The position numbers and the translations under genes were made by a program. The notes beneath the pieces are model-generated. The model was not told the origin of the DNA, searched no databases, and worked only from the letters and a program-made list of their open reading frames with translations. Shown here in pieces: positions 33,081-40,841 of a stretch of DNA of 64,000 nt. The first letter of the stretch is position 1. Each line of letters starts with the position of its first letter. The DNA lies in contig JANNWS010000190.1 in assembly GCA_031408575.1 (NCBI GenBank), forward strand, positions 3,664 through 67,663, read 5' to 3'. The stretch is from Aliitabrizicola sp031408575 (GTDB lineage: Bacteria; Pseudomonadota; Alphaproteobacteria; Rhodobacterales; Rhodobacteraceae).

Positions 33081-33977
33081 CTACCCAAGCCACTTGGGCA
33101 GCGCAAAGCCACGCAGGAATTCGCCAGCGTCCATCGGGCGTTTTCCCTCGCGTTGCGCCAGCGTGACAGCAACGGCTCCGGCACCACAGGCAATGGTCAG
33201 GCCACCCAGCACCTGCCCCGGTGCGCCCTGCCCTGTTGCTATGCGGGAGCGGAGAAGTTTCACCCGTTCGCCAGCGATGTCGCACCATGCGCCGGGAAAG
33301 GGCGACAGGCCACGGATCTGGCGGTCGACCTGTGCTGCGGGCAGAGTCCAGTCGATACGCGCCTCTGCCTTGTCGATCTTGGCGGCGTAGGTGATGCCGT
33401 CGTTGCTTTGGGGGTGTGGCGCAAGATCGGACAGGTGGTCAAGCGCCGTCAGCACCTCGCGGGCACCCATTACCGAAAGGCGGTCGTGCAGATCGGCGGT
33501 GGTATCTTCGGGGCCGATGGGTGTGATCTCGCGCAGCAGGACCGGGCCGGTATCAAGGCCAGCCTCCATCTGCATGATGCAGACACCGGTTTCCGTGTCA
33601 CCCGCAAGGATGGCGCGATGGATCGGGGCCGCCCCGCGCCAGCGCGGCAGCAATGAGGCGTGGATGTTGAGGCAGCCCTGCGCGGGTGCATCCAGCACCG
33701 CTTGCGGCAGGATCAGGCCATAAGCGACAACAACCGCGACATCGGCCTTTAGCGCCGCAAAATCGGCCTGCACCTGCGGATCGCGCAGGCTGGTGGGGTG
33801 GCGGACGGGAAGGTTCAGCGCTTCGGCTGCGGCCTGAACCGGGCTGGGGCGATCCTTCTTGCCGCGCCCTGCGGGACGGGGCGGCTGGCAATAGACGCAC
33901 AATATGTCATGGTGCGCGGCCAGCGCCCGCAGGATCGGAACCGAAAATTCGGGCGTTCCCATGAAGATGAGTTTCAT
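33081..33977 (-). CDS. fmt: methionyl-tRNA formyltransferase
   Basis: A 298-aa formyltransferase that formylates initiator Met-tRNA. Signatures are IFMGTPEFSVPILRAL, the formyl-THF site with NIHASLLPRWRGAAPIHRAILAGD, TGVCIMQMEAGLDTGP, and the C-terminal OB domain (GLSPFPGAWCDIAGERVKLL). ATG 33977 overlaps the stop of the degenerate deformylase gene by 4 nt, so def, the paralog and fmt form one operon. Confidence 0.97.
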   Translation of the reverse strand: MKLIFMGTPEFSVPILRALAAHHDILCVYCQPPRPAGRGKKDRPSPVQAAAEALNLPVRHPTSLRDPQVQADFAALKADVAVVVAYGLILPQAVLDAPAQGCLNIHASLLPRWRGAAPIHRAILAGDTETGVCIMQMEAGLDTGPVLLREITPIGPEDTTADLHDRLSVMGAREVLTALDHLSDLAPHPQSNDGITYAAKIDKAEARIDWTLPAAQVDRQIRGLSPFPGAWCDIAGERVKLLRSRIATGQGAPGQVLGGLTIACGAGAVAVTLAQREGKRPMDAGEFLRGFALPKWLG

Positions 33978-34477
33978 GCCCGGACCCGCAGCTTTGCGGC
34001 CCGTGAAATCAGCATCCGGCGCTTGAGCGGTGAGAGGTGGTCGAAATACATCTTGCCTGCCAGATGGTCGATCTGATGCTGCACCGAAGTGGCCCAGAGG
34101 TTGACGAAATCCTTCTCGACCAGCGCACCGGCATAGTCGAGATAGCGCACCGTCACGGCGCGGGGGCGGCGGATGGTGGCGGAAACGCCGGGCAGGTTCG
34201 GACTTGCCTCGTCATGCTCGCGGAACTGGCCCGAGGCGTGCAGGATCTGCGGATTGGCCATGCGGATAGCCTGACCACGGGTATCAGAGCAATCGACCAC
34301 GGCAAGGCAAAGGGCGGTGCCGATCTGCGGGGCGGCAAGGCCGTAACCGGGCATCGCATCCATCGTGTCGATCATGTCGGTCCAGATCTGACGGATATCG
34401 TCGGTGACGGCCGCGACCGGGCCTGCGGCAGTTTTCAGCAAGCGATGCGGGTAAGGCAGAACCGGGCGGACGGTCAC
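33974..34477 (-). CDS. peptide deformylase paralog lacking catalytic residues
   Basis: A 167-aa protein clearly of the peptide deformylase fold: motif I GYGLAAPQ (44-51) is intact. Motif II, normally EGCLS with the metal-binding Cys, reads EASPN (90-94), so Cys is replaced by Ser92. Motif III, normally HEIDH, reads HQIDH (134-138), so the catalytic Glu is Gln135. It should not be an ordinary deformylase. The frame opens at 34555 inside def; GTG 34477 gives the family length. It lies between an intact def and fmt, overlapping fmt by 4 nt, so it may act as a binding or regulatory paralog. Confidence 0.88.
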   Translation of the reverse strand: MTVRPVLPYPHRLLKTAAGPVAAVTDDIRQIWTDMIDTMDAMPGYGLAAPQIGTALCLAVVDCSDTRGQAIRMANPQILHASGQFREHDEASPNLPGVSATIRRPRAVTVRYLDYAGALVEKDFVNLWATSVQHQIDHLAGKMYFDHLSPLKRRMLISRAAKLRVRA

Positions 34478-34526
34478 GCGCCCTGCCTCGGTCGGTCGTT
34501 TCTGCCGGGATCGCGCCGACGCTGCA

Positions 34527-35060
34527 TCAGCGCAACGCGCCCGGATCGCGGGCACGGTCGCGCTTCAGCTTTTCCATCTTGCGGGTGATCATCTGGCGGC
34601 GCAGCGGGCGCAAGTAGTCGATGAACAGCTTGCCGTCGAGGTGGTCGATCTCGTGCTGCACGCAGGTGGCCCAGAGACCGGCGAACTGTTCTTCCTGCTC
34701 GGTACCGTCAAGGCTGGTCCAGCGTACGCGCACCTCAGCGGGACGTTCGACCTCGGCATAGTGGTCAGGGATCGACAGGCAACCCTCTTCATAGGTTGCG
34801 ACATCGTCGGACCGCCAGATGATGACAGGGTCGATCAGGGCCAGCGGGCGCGGGACCAATGCGGGATCCTTGACGCAATCCATCACCAGAAGGCGCTTTG
34901 TCACGCCCACCTGCGGGGCGGCGAGGCCAACGCCGGGGGCGTCGTACATGGTTTGCAGCATGTCCTCGGCCAGTTTGCCGATTTCGGCCGTGACAGGGCC
35001 GATCGGCTCGCACAGCTTCTTGAGGCGGGGGTCGGGATGGATCAGGATCGGGCGTATCAT
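34527..35060 (-). CDS. def: peptide deformylase
   Basis: A 177-aa deformylase with all three motifs: GVGLAAPQ (43-50), EEGCLS with Cys94, and QHEIDHL with His136, Glu137 and His140. It removes the formyl group from nascent N-terminal Met, using Fe(II). The N-terminus MIRPILIHPDPRLKKLCEPI is typical. It heads the def-paralog-fmt operon and is divergent from the C-S lyase gene. Confidence 0.97.
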   Translation of the reverse strand: MIRPILIHPDPRLKKLCEPIGPVTAEIGKLAEDMLQTMYDAPGVGLAAPQVGVTKRLLVMDCVKDPALVPRPLALIDPVIIWRSDDVATYEEGCLSIPDHYAEVERPAEVRVRWTSLDGTEQEEQFAGLWATCVQHEIDHLDGKLFIDYLRPLRRQMITRKMEKLKRDRARDPGALR

Positions 35061-35378
35061 GCGTGTGATTTAAGGGAAGGTCCGTTTCCCCGCAATGGCC
35101 GCGCCGGGGGAGATCGAACCGGTAGCGCGAAACCGGACCGGGAAAATGATCGCACTGGCGCGCGGCAGGGGTTAGTATTTGGCACATAGTTGAGCATTTT
35201 CAGTAATGAATTGGAATGTTTTACCGCTTTATGATATTATTGGATTACTTCCTTCCAACATACATTCTTTATATGGTAAGTTTTTCCGATGTGCTGATTT
35301 CAGCCGATCCGGGTGTCGGGGTCCTTGCGCCACACTTTGACGCCCTTACCCTACCCGTTCCGAAAGAGGATGTGACCC
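35061..35378. promoter_or_regulatory. def-patB intergenic region with candidate patB promoter
   Basis: A 318-nt gap. Plus-strand TTGGCA at 35179-35184 and AGTAAT at 35202-35207 are 17 nt apart and match the sigma-70 consensus at 5 of 6 and 4 of 6 positions. The stretch from about 35175 to 35290 is unusually AT-rich for this genome. A 61-codon ORF starting at 35216 runs into the gene downstream and has no ribosome site, so I do not call it. Confidence 0.5.
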
Positions 35379-36551
35379 ATGAGTTTCGACCGACCCATTG
35401 ACCGCCGCGGCACCCATTGCAAGAAATGGGACGACATGGAGGCGCTTTACGGCGTTCCCGCCGACACCGGCCTTGCGATGTGGGTCGCGGATATGGAGTT
35501 CAGCCCCCCCGCCTGTGTGCAGGAGGCGGTCGAGAAAATGGTGGCGCATGGTGTTTACGGCTATTTTGGCGACGAGAGCCGTTACTTCGACGCGATCCGC
35601 TGGTGGATGGAGACGCGGCATGGCTGGGCGGTGGCGCGCAATGAGATTTTCACCACGCATGGATTGGTGAACGGCACGGGTCTGTGCATCGACGCGTTCA
35701 CCGCGCCGGGTGACGCGGTGGTGCTGATGACGCCAGTTTACCATGCCTTTGCCCGCGTGGCCAAAGCGGCGGGGCGTGAGGTGGTGGAGTGCCGGCTGAA
35801 GAACGACGCCGGGCGCTATGAGATGGATTTCGACGCCTGGGACAAACAGATGACAGGCCGAGAGAGCATGCTGATCCTGTGCTCGCCGCACAATCCGGGT
35901 GGTCGGGTCTGGTCGGTGGCAGAATTGCAGCAAGTGGCGGCGTTTTGTTTGCGCCATGACCTGATCCTGGTGTCGGACGAGATTCACCATGATCTGGTCT
36001 ATCCCGGTCAGCGCCATACGGTGATGCCAAAGGCGGCACCCGGCATTGCCGACCGGCTGGTGATGATGACGGCCACGACCAAGACGTTCAACATCGCGGG
36101 CGCGCATGTCGGCAACGTCATTATCTCTGACCCGGCGCTGCGGGCGCGGTTCGCGGAGCGGATGAATGCCCTTGGCATTTCTCCCAACGCGTTTGGCATG
36201 CATATGGTAAGCGCGGCCTATTCGCCCGAAGGCGCGGCCTGGGTCGATGCTCTGATGACCTATCTGGACGACAACCGGCGGCTGTTCGTCGCGGGCTTGC
36301 GGGCGATTCCGGGCATTGCGCCGATGACGCTGGAGGCAACCTATCTGGCCTGGGTAGATTTCAGCGGCACCGGGATGGAGCCTGCAGAGTTTACAGCACG
36401 GGTCGAAAAGGGCGCGCTGATCGCAACGAACCATGGGGCTAGTTTCGGCACTGGGGGGGAAAGCTTCTTGCGGTTCAATATCGCCGCGCCGCGCGCGCTG
36501 GTGGTAGATGCCGTTGCACGGATGCAGCGGGCGTTTGGGGATTTGCAGTAG
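35379..36551 (+). CDS. patB: MalY/PatB-type C-S lyase (aminotransferase class I/II)
   Basis: A 390-aa PLP enzyme. The PatB/MalY N-terminus is clear (FDRPIDRRGTHCKKWD, LAMWVADMEFSPP). Other motifs are THGLVNGTGLCIDAFTAPGDAVVLMTPVYHAF, CSPHNPGGRVWS, ILVSDEIHHDLVYPG, and the PLP Lys in TATTKTFNIAGAH. The family performs beta-elimination on cystathionine or cysteine conjugates. The intended substrate is uncertain. It stands alone, with a candidate promoter about 170 nt upstream. Confidence 0.9.
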   Translation: MSFDRPIDRRGTHCKKWDDMEALYGVPADTGLAMWVADMEFSPPACVQEAVEKMVAHGVYGYFGDESRYFDAIRWWMETRHGWAVARNEIFTTHGLVNGTGLCIDAFTAPGDAVVLMTPVYHAFARVAKAAGREVVECRLKNDAGRYEMDFDAWDKQMTGRESMLILCSPHNPGGRVWSVAELQQVAAFCLRHDLILVSDEIHHDLVYPGQRHTVMPKAAPGIADRLVMMTATTKTFNIAGAHVGNVIISDPALRARFAERMNALGISPNAFGMHMVSAAYSPEGAAWVDALMTYLDDNRRLFVAGLRAIPGIAPMTLEATYLAWVDFSGTGMEPAEFTARVEKGALIATNHGASFGTGGESFLRFNIAAPRALVVDAVARMQRAFGDLQ

Positions 36552-36689
36552 GCCAGATGCAGCGCAGGATTGACCTGACGCAGCGTGTCAACTGGCTGAT
36601 GTGCTCGGTCGAGGACACGAAAGCCGTTGCCAAGTGGACAGCCGCCACGTCCGGTTGTCAACGGGCGCAAGGCCATGAGCAAGGGGCTT

Positions 36690-36776
36690 TTCACCCGCGC
36701 GCCGGCCGGTGAACACGACAGTGCCTGCCTGGGTGGGCACGGTAGTGCGCGCCAAAGGACAGGCAGGCGCTGTCGT
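36690..36776. repeat. nested inverted repeats in the patB downstream gap
   Basis: The 308-nt gap 36552-36859 has no gene I can support but is rich in symmetry. TTCACC (36690-36695) pairs with GGTGAA (36708-36713). Directly beyond, a 17-nt arm ACGACAGTGCCTGCCTG (36715-36731) pairs with CAGGCAGGCGCTGTCGT (36760-36776) with one G-T wobble and a 28-nt spacer that itself contains GCAC-GGTA-GTGC. A further bulged hairpin lies near 36810-36835. The whole could fold as RNA or be a small mobile-element remnant. Confidence 0.65.
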
Positions 36777-36859
36777 ATGTGACGCGTGTCGAATTGGGCG
36801 AAACGGTAGGTAGCGCATCTTGAATGCTACGCTACGACCCACGTTGATTAGAGCAAGCC

Positions 36860-37360
36860 CTAGCTGCCGCAGGCGGCCCGATACCAAAGCCCGGACGGCA
36901 GATTAATGCGGGTATCCAAACCGGTGTTCGCATACCAAAGCTGCTGGCCAAGCCCGCCGAGGAACATCGCAGCGGGGGCGGTGCTGGTGGCTTGCGGCAG
37001 CGTGTCGACATAGGGCAAAAGCCGCCCGTCCGGCCCGACTTCGAACAGATCGAGCGGTATTTCGGTTTCGGCCAGAACCGGATCGCGGGCGCTGGCAAAA
37101 AGGGTGCCGTAGCCCTGCGATTGGGTCGGGCTGAAGGTGAACGAAATTGCCGGGGTCGCGACACTCAGCACAAGGTCGAGGTCGCTATAGGCCGACGTTT
37201 CGGCAGCAGAGCGAAAGGTCAGGCTGGCCTGCGCGCCTGCCGGGTCAGAGGCAAGATGATAAGTCGTACCGAGGGCCGGACACTGCGCCTGCGCGCCGCC
37301 TGCGGTCAACAACAAGACAAGCGCAAGTTCAGTTCTTTGAAAGATATCCGACCGGCGCAT
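36860..37360 (-). CDS. secreted protein of unknown function
   Basis: A 166-aa protein with a signal peptide (LALVLLLTAGGAQAQ, cleavage near AQA). The mature part has two cysteines near its ends (CPALGTTYHLASDPAG and a C-terminal YRAACGS) that could pair. The middle is strand-like (AISFTFSPTQSQGYGTLFASARDP, EIPLDLFEVGPDGRLLPYVDTLP). I do not recognise a family. ATG 37360 has GAGGG with 6-nt spacing; ATG 37366 is too close to it. It overlaps the end of the upstream gene by 32 nt in another frame, suggesting cotranscription. Confidence 0.65.
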   Translation of the reverse strand: MRRSDIFQRTELALVLLLTAGGAQAQCPALGTTYHLASDPAGAQASLTFRSAAETSAYSDLDLVLSVATPAISFTFSPTQSQGYGTLFASARDPVLAETEIPLDLFEVGPDGRLLPYVDTLPQATSTAPAAMFLGGLGQQLWYANTGLDTRINLPSGLWYRAACGS

Positions 37361-37679
37361 TCTCATCCCTCCAGAAATCGAGGGCGGGGTGATCGGCGGC
37401 AGGAGTGGAGCGTTTGAAATCGCAGATCAGTTCTCCATTCTCGACAGTTGAGGCGACGATCAGACACTGGCAGATGTGGCGCGCACCGTCATAGACATCG
37501 ACAAGGCCGCGCAGGTGGGGCACACGTTCGGCGTCAAGCGCAAACCCCTCGTCCCACAAGCGCAGCACGGGGAACACTGCTTCTCCCAGTTGCACCCGTA
37601 GGCGCGACTTGCGGGCGCGCTGGCGCTTTCGGGCAATATCCAGACCATCGCGAATTTCTTTGGGTAAAAATTCCAACAT
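37329..37679 (-). CDS. conserved cytosolic protein of unknown function
   Basis: A 116-aa protein starting MLEFLPKEIRDGLDIARKRQ, basic at the N-terminus (RKRQRARKSRLRVQ), then VGE-like GEAVFPVLRLWDEGFAL, HLRGLVDVYDGARHICQCLIVAS and an acidic end. The pattern resembles a small protein family I associate with Rhodobacterales, without known function. GAGGAG lies 7 nt before ATG 37679; the frame is open to 37712. No signal or TM segment is present. It is divergent from the glutathionyl-hydroquinone reductase gene. Confidence 0.72.
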   Translation of the reverse strand: MLEFLPKEIRDGLDIARKRQRARKSRLRVQLGEAVFPVLRLWDEGFALDAERVPHLRGLVDVYDGARHICQCLIVASTVENGELICDFKRSTPAADHPALDFWRDENAPVGYLSKN

Positions 37680-37717
37680 CGTCAACTCCTCACAGCACAC
37701 CTCTATGGTCATTCATT

Positions 37718-37732
37718 TTGATTAAAAATCAA
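37718..37732. promoter_or_regulatory. AT-rich inverted repeat in the 37679/37879 divergent promoter region
   Basis: TTGATT and AATCAA (37718-37723 and 37727-37732) form a perfect 6-bp inverted repeat around AAA, in an AT-rich patch about 38 nt before the minus-strand start at 37679 and 146 nt before the plus-strand gene. Its position and symmetry suggest a protein-binding site. No regulator gene is adjacent. Confidence 0.4.
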
Positions 37733-37878
37733 CCACTTTACAAAAATACCGCAAGGTTCCCGCAAGGGTTGAGCGGCGAAACAGCCCAATGCTGTGCACT
37801 GACGCAGGCCCGTGGTGCAGCGACGGCCTTTCAAGCAGACTTCGCCGCCCCTAAAGCAATGTTTTCAAGGACTTTGCC

Positions 37879-38850
37879 ATGGGACAACTGTTGAACGGGC
37901 GGTGGAACGATGCGACCCGTGACGCCAAGGCATCCGGCGGGGCGTTCAAACGGTCCACCGCCGGATTTCGCAACTGGGTGACTGCCGATGGCGCTGCTGG
38001 GCCGTCCGGCGCGGGCGGTTTTCTGGCGGCGGCGGGGCGCTATCACCTTTATGTCTCGCACGCCTGCCCATGGGCGCGCAGAACGCTGATCTTCCGTGCG
38101 CTCAAGGGGCTGAGCGGCCACATCGGCGTGTCGGTGGTGCATCCGGACATGTTGGACGACGGCTGGACCTTGGCGACCGATTTTCCCGGTACGACAGGCG
38201 ATGCGTTGTATGGCCTGCCGTTCCTGCACGATATCTATACGCGGACTGCGGCGACGGCTTCGGGTCGTGTAACGGTGCCGGTACTGTGGGACACCGAGCA
38301 GGAAACCATCGTGTCGAACGAAAGTTCGGAAATCATCCGGATGTTCAACAGCGCGTTCGATGGCCTGACCGGAAATACTGATGACTATTGGCCCGCCGAC
38401 CTGCGTGACGCGATCGAGCCGGTGAATGCGCGAATCTACGACACGCTGAACAATGGTGTCTACAAGGCGGGCTTTGCCGCGACGCAGGCGGCCTATGATG
38501 CCGCCGTCATGCCGCTGTTCGACACGCTGGACTGGCTTGAGAAGCTGCTGGGCGACCAGCGCTGGCTCATGAGCGCGCGGCTGACCGAGGCCGATTTGCG
38601 GCTGTTCACCACGCTGGTGCGGTTCGACGCGGTGTATCACCTGCACTTCAAATGCAACCGGCGGCGGATCGTCGACTATCCCAGCCTGTGGGCCTACACT
38701 CGATCATTGTATCAGGTGCCAGGGGTGGCGGACACGTTGCGAATGGATCACATGGTGCGGCACTATCATTTCAGCCACGGCTCGATCAATCCGCACCGGA
38801 TCATCCCGATCAACCCGATCCTTGACTTCATGGTACCGCACGGGTGGTAA
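37879..38850 (+). CDS. glutathionyl-hydroquinone reductase (xi-class GST)
   Basis: A 323-aa member of the ECM4/YqjG class of glutathione S-transferases, which reduce glutathionyl-hydroquinones. The catalytic Cys is in SHACPWARRTLIFRALKGL (Cys63); NESSEIIRMFNSAFD and the C-terminal WLMSARLTEADLRLFTTLVRFDAVY, HFKCNRRRI and HYHFSHGSINPHRIIPI are diagnostic. Full length. It precedes cobC on the same strand, but the functional link, if any, is not evident. Confidence 0.92.
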   Translation: MGQLLNGRWNDATRDAKASGGAFKRSTAGFRNWVTADGAAGPSGAGGFLAAAGRYHLYVSHACPWARRTLIFRALKGLSGHIGVSVVHPDMLDDGWTLATDFPGTTGDALYGLPFLHDIYTRTAATASGRVTVPVLWDTEQETIVSNESSEIIRMFNSAFDGLTGNTDDYWPADLRDAIEPVNARIYDTLNNGVYKAGFAATQAAYDAAVMPLFDTLDWLEKLLGDQRWLMSARLTEADLRLFTTLVRFDAVYHLHFKCNRRRIVDYPSLWAYTRSLYQVPGVADTLRMDHMVRHYHFSHGSINPHRIIPINPILDFMVPHGW

Positions 38851-38904
38851 GCCTTGCACGGGGCGGGCTTTTCCGCTTTGTCGGGGACGGAAGTGGAGCC
38901 TTGG

Positions 38905-39879
38905 ATGAGCGACGGCATAGCGGTTCGCAACGATCAACCCGCCGATCACGGCGGCGGGATCGACGCCGCGCGGGCGCGCTTTGGCGGCGCTCGGACCGAT
39001 TGGATCGACCTGTCGACCGGGATCAACCCGATCGGTTATCCGCTGCCCGTGATACCGTCCGATGCATGGGCGGCGCTGCCAGACAGGGCCGCCGAGGCAG
39101 CGCTTGTCGCCGCCGCTCGGGCGTTCTGGGGCGTGCCGGAGGGGGCCGCCATTATGGCAGCCCCTGGCACCTCGGCCCTGATCGCACGGATTCCGGCCCT
39201 TGGCGCTCCGGGCCGGGTGCGGATACCGGGGCCGACCTACAATGAACATGCACGGGCATTTGCCGCGCAGGGCTGGACGGTGGTGGACGGCGCAGGCGAC
39301 GCACTGGTGCTGGTGCAGCCGAACAACCCCGACGGGCGGATCTGGGCGGCGGGAGATGCCACGGGCGCGCTGATGGTGATCGACGAGAGTTTTGCCGATG
39401 TGGCGCCTGCGGTGTCGCTGGTGGCTCTGGCTGCACGACCGGGGGTGGTGGTGCTGAAGGGGTTGGGCAAATTCTGGGGGCTGGCGGGGTTGCGGCTGGG
39501 GTTTGCCATTGGTGATCCGGTATTGCTTGCACGGTTGACTGCATTGCTGGGACCGTGGCCAGTGTCTGGCCCGGCGCTTTTGATTGGTGCAGCGGCGCTG
39601 TCGGATGCCGGTTGGGCCGCAGCGGCGCGGAGCAGGCTGGCACAGGATGCGGCGCGACTGGACGCGATTCTGACGGCGGCGGGGGCGCGGATTGCAGGTG
39701 GCACGACGTTGTTCCGGCTGGCCGAGGTGGCGGATGCGGTGCGCTGGCAAGACGTGCTGGCGCGGCATCGGGTCTGGACGCGGGTGTTCCCTTATAGTGC
39801 GCATTGGCTGCGGTTGGGCTTGCCGGGAACCAACGCCGCCTGGGCGCGTCTTGAAGCGGCGCTGCGGGACGTGTCATGA
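38905..39879 (+). CDS. cobC: threonine-phosphate decarboxylase / cobalamin biosynthesis protein CobC
   Basis: A 324-aa PLP-dependent aminotransferase-fold protein. The N-terminal DHGGGIDAARARFG and WIDLSTGINPIGYP blocks are typical of CobC/CobD decarboxylases, followed by PGPTYNEHARAF, QPNNPDGRIW, VIDESFADV and the PLP Lys in LKGLGKFWGLAGLRLGFA. It provides the aminopropanol phosphate side chain of cobalamin. TTG 38854 is in frame but ATG 38905 has GGAG 6 nt upstream. It overlaps cobD by 4 nt. Confidence 0.93.
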   Translation: MSDGIAVRNDQPADHGGGIDAARARFGGARTDWIDLSTGINPIGYPLPVIPSDAWAALPDRAAEAALVAAARAFWGVPEGAAIMAAPGTSALIARIPALGAPGRVRIPGPTYNEHARAFAAQGWTVVDGAGDALVLVQPNNPDGRIWAAGDATGALMVIDESFADVAPAVSLVALAARPGVVVLKGLGKFWGLAGLRLGFAIGDPVLLARLTALLGPWPVSGPALLIGAAALSDAGWAAAARSRLAQDAARLDAILTAAGARIAGGTTLFRLAEVADAVRWQDVLARHRVWTRVFPYSAHWLRLGLPGTNAAWARLEAALRDVS

Positions 39880-40784
39880 GCGCCGCCCTGCTGATCCCCG
39901 CACTGCTGCTGGATGCGGCTTTGGGCGAGCCGAAATGGCTGTGGTCGCGCCTCCCACATCCGGCAGTGCTGATGGGCCGGGCCGTGGGGTGGATGGATGC
40001 CCGGTTCAACACGGGCGATAGGCGCCGCGCCAAGGGGGCGGTGGCGATGGCGGTGCTGGTCGTCGGGGCCGGTGGTCTGGGGGCTGCGATTGCAGCCGTG
40101 CCGGATGGCGGTGTGCTGGAGGTGATCGTGGCGGCGATTCTGCTGGCGCAGCGCAGTCTGGTGGACCATGTGCGCGCCGTGGGCGACGCACTGCGCCTGT
40201 CATTGGGTGACGGGCGACGGATGGTGGCACGAATCGTCGGACGCGATACCCGCGCGCTGGACGGCCCCGGCGTGGCGCGGGGCGCCATCGAGAGTGCCGC
40301 CGAGAATCTGAGCGACGGGGTGATTGCGCCCGCGATGTTCTTTCTGGTGTTCGGGCTGCCGGGGCTGATGATCTACAAGATCGCCAATACCGCCGACAGC
40401 ATGATCGGCCATCGCACGCCGCGGCATGAAGACTTCGGCTGGGCCGCGGCGCGGTTCGACGATGTGCTGAACTGGATTCCCGCGCGGCTGACGGCGGCGC
40501 TGATCGCAGTGACGCACGGGTGCTTTGATGCGGCGCCGATCCTGCGCGACGGGCCGCTGCACCGCTCACCCAATGCGGGCTGGCCGGAGGCGGCTATGGC
40601 CGTCGTTCTGAACGTGGCGCTGTCCGGCCCGCGCAGCTACAACGGCGAGAGCCGCGATTTCCCCTGGGTCTGGCCCGAGGGGCAGGCCTACCCCGGTCCG
40701 GACCAGATCGACCAGGCGTGCGGCGTGCTGTGGCGGGCCTGGGCGGGGCTGCTGGCGGTGGCTATGTTGTTTGCGCTGTTCTGA
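39876..40784 (+). CDS. cobD: adenosylcobinamide-phosphate synthase CobD/CbiB
   Basis: A 302-aa membrane protein that amidates adenosylcobyric acid with the aminopropanol unit made through CobC. Signatures are LLDAALGEPKWLWSRLPHPAVLMGR, GAIESAAENLSDGVIAPAMFF, YKIANTADSMIGHRTPRHEDFGWAAARFDDVLNWIPARLTA and SPNAGWPEAAMA. About five hydrophobic segments. ATG overlaps the cobC stop by 4 nt. No cobalamin riboswitch was recognised upstream of cobC. Confidence 0.95.
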   Translation: MSAALLIPALLLDAALGEPKWLWSRLPHPAVLMGRAVGWMDARFNTGDRRRAKGAVAMAVLVVGAGGLGAAIAAVPDGGVLEVIVAAILLAQRSLVDHVRAVGDALRLSLGDGRRMVARIVGRDTRALDGPGVARGAIESAAENLSDGVIAPAMFFLVFGLPGLMIYKIANTADSMIGHRTPRHEDFGWAAARFDDVLNWIPARLTAALIAVTHGCFDAAPILRDGPLHRSPNAGWPEAAMAVVLNVALSGPRSYNGESRDFPWVWPEGQAYPGPDQIDQACGVLWRAWAGLLAVAMLFALF

Positions 40785-40841
40785 CGGTTGCGGGGGCTGG
40801 TGCGGCTGTTAATGTCCGTGAAGGATCATTCGGAGCATGTC

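Noticed and set aside
35216..35401. 61-codon ORF in the def-patB gap
   Set aside because: It has no ribosome site, runs into patB in another frame, and begins just after the candidate patB promoter, so it is probably leader sequence.
36588..36887. 99-codon minus-strand ORF in the patB downstream gap
   Set aside because: It overlaps the end of the supported secreted-protein gene and spans the hairpin repeats; the translation has no features of a protein family.
38600..38904. Cobalamin riboswitch ahead of cobC
   Set aside because: cobC starts 54 nt after the upstream gene, leaving no room for an aptamer, and no B12-box was recognised.
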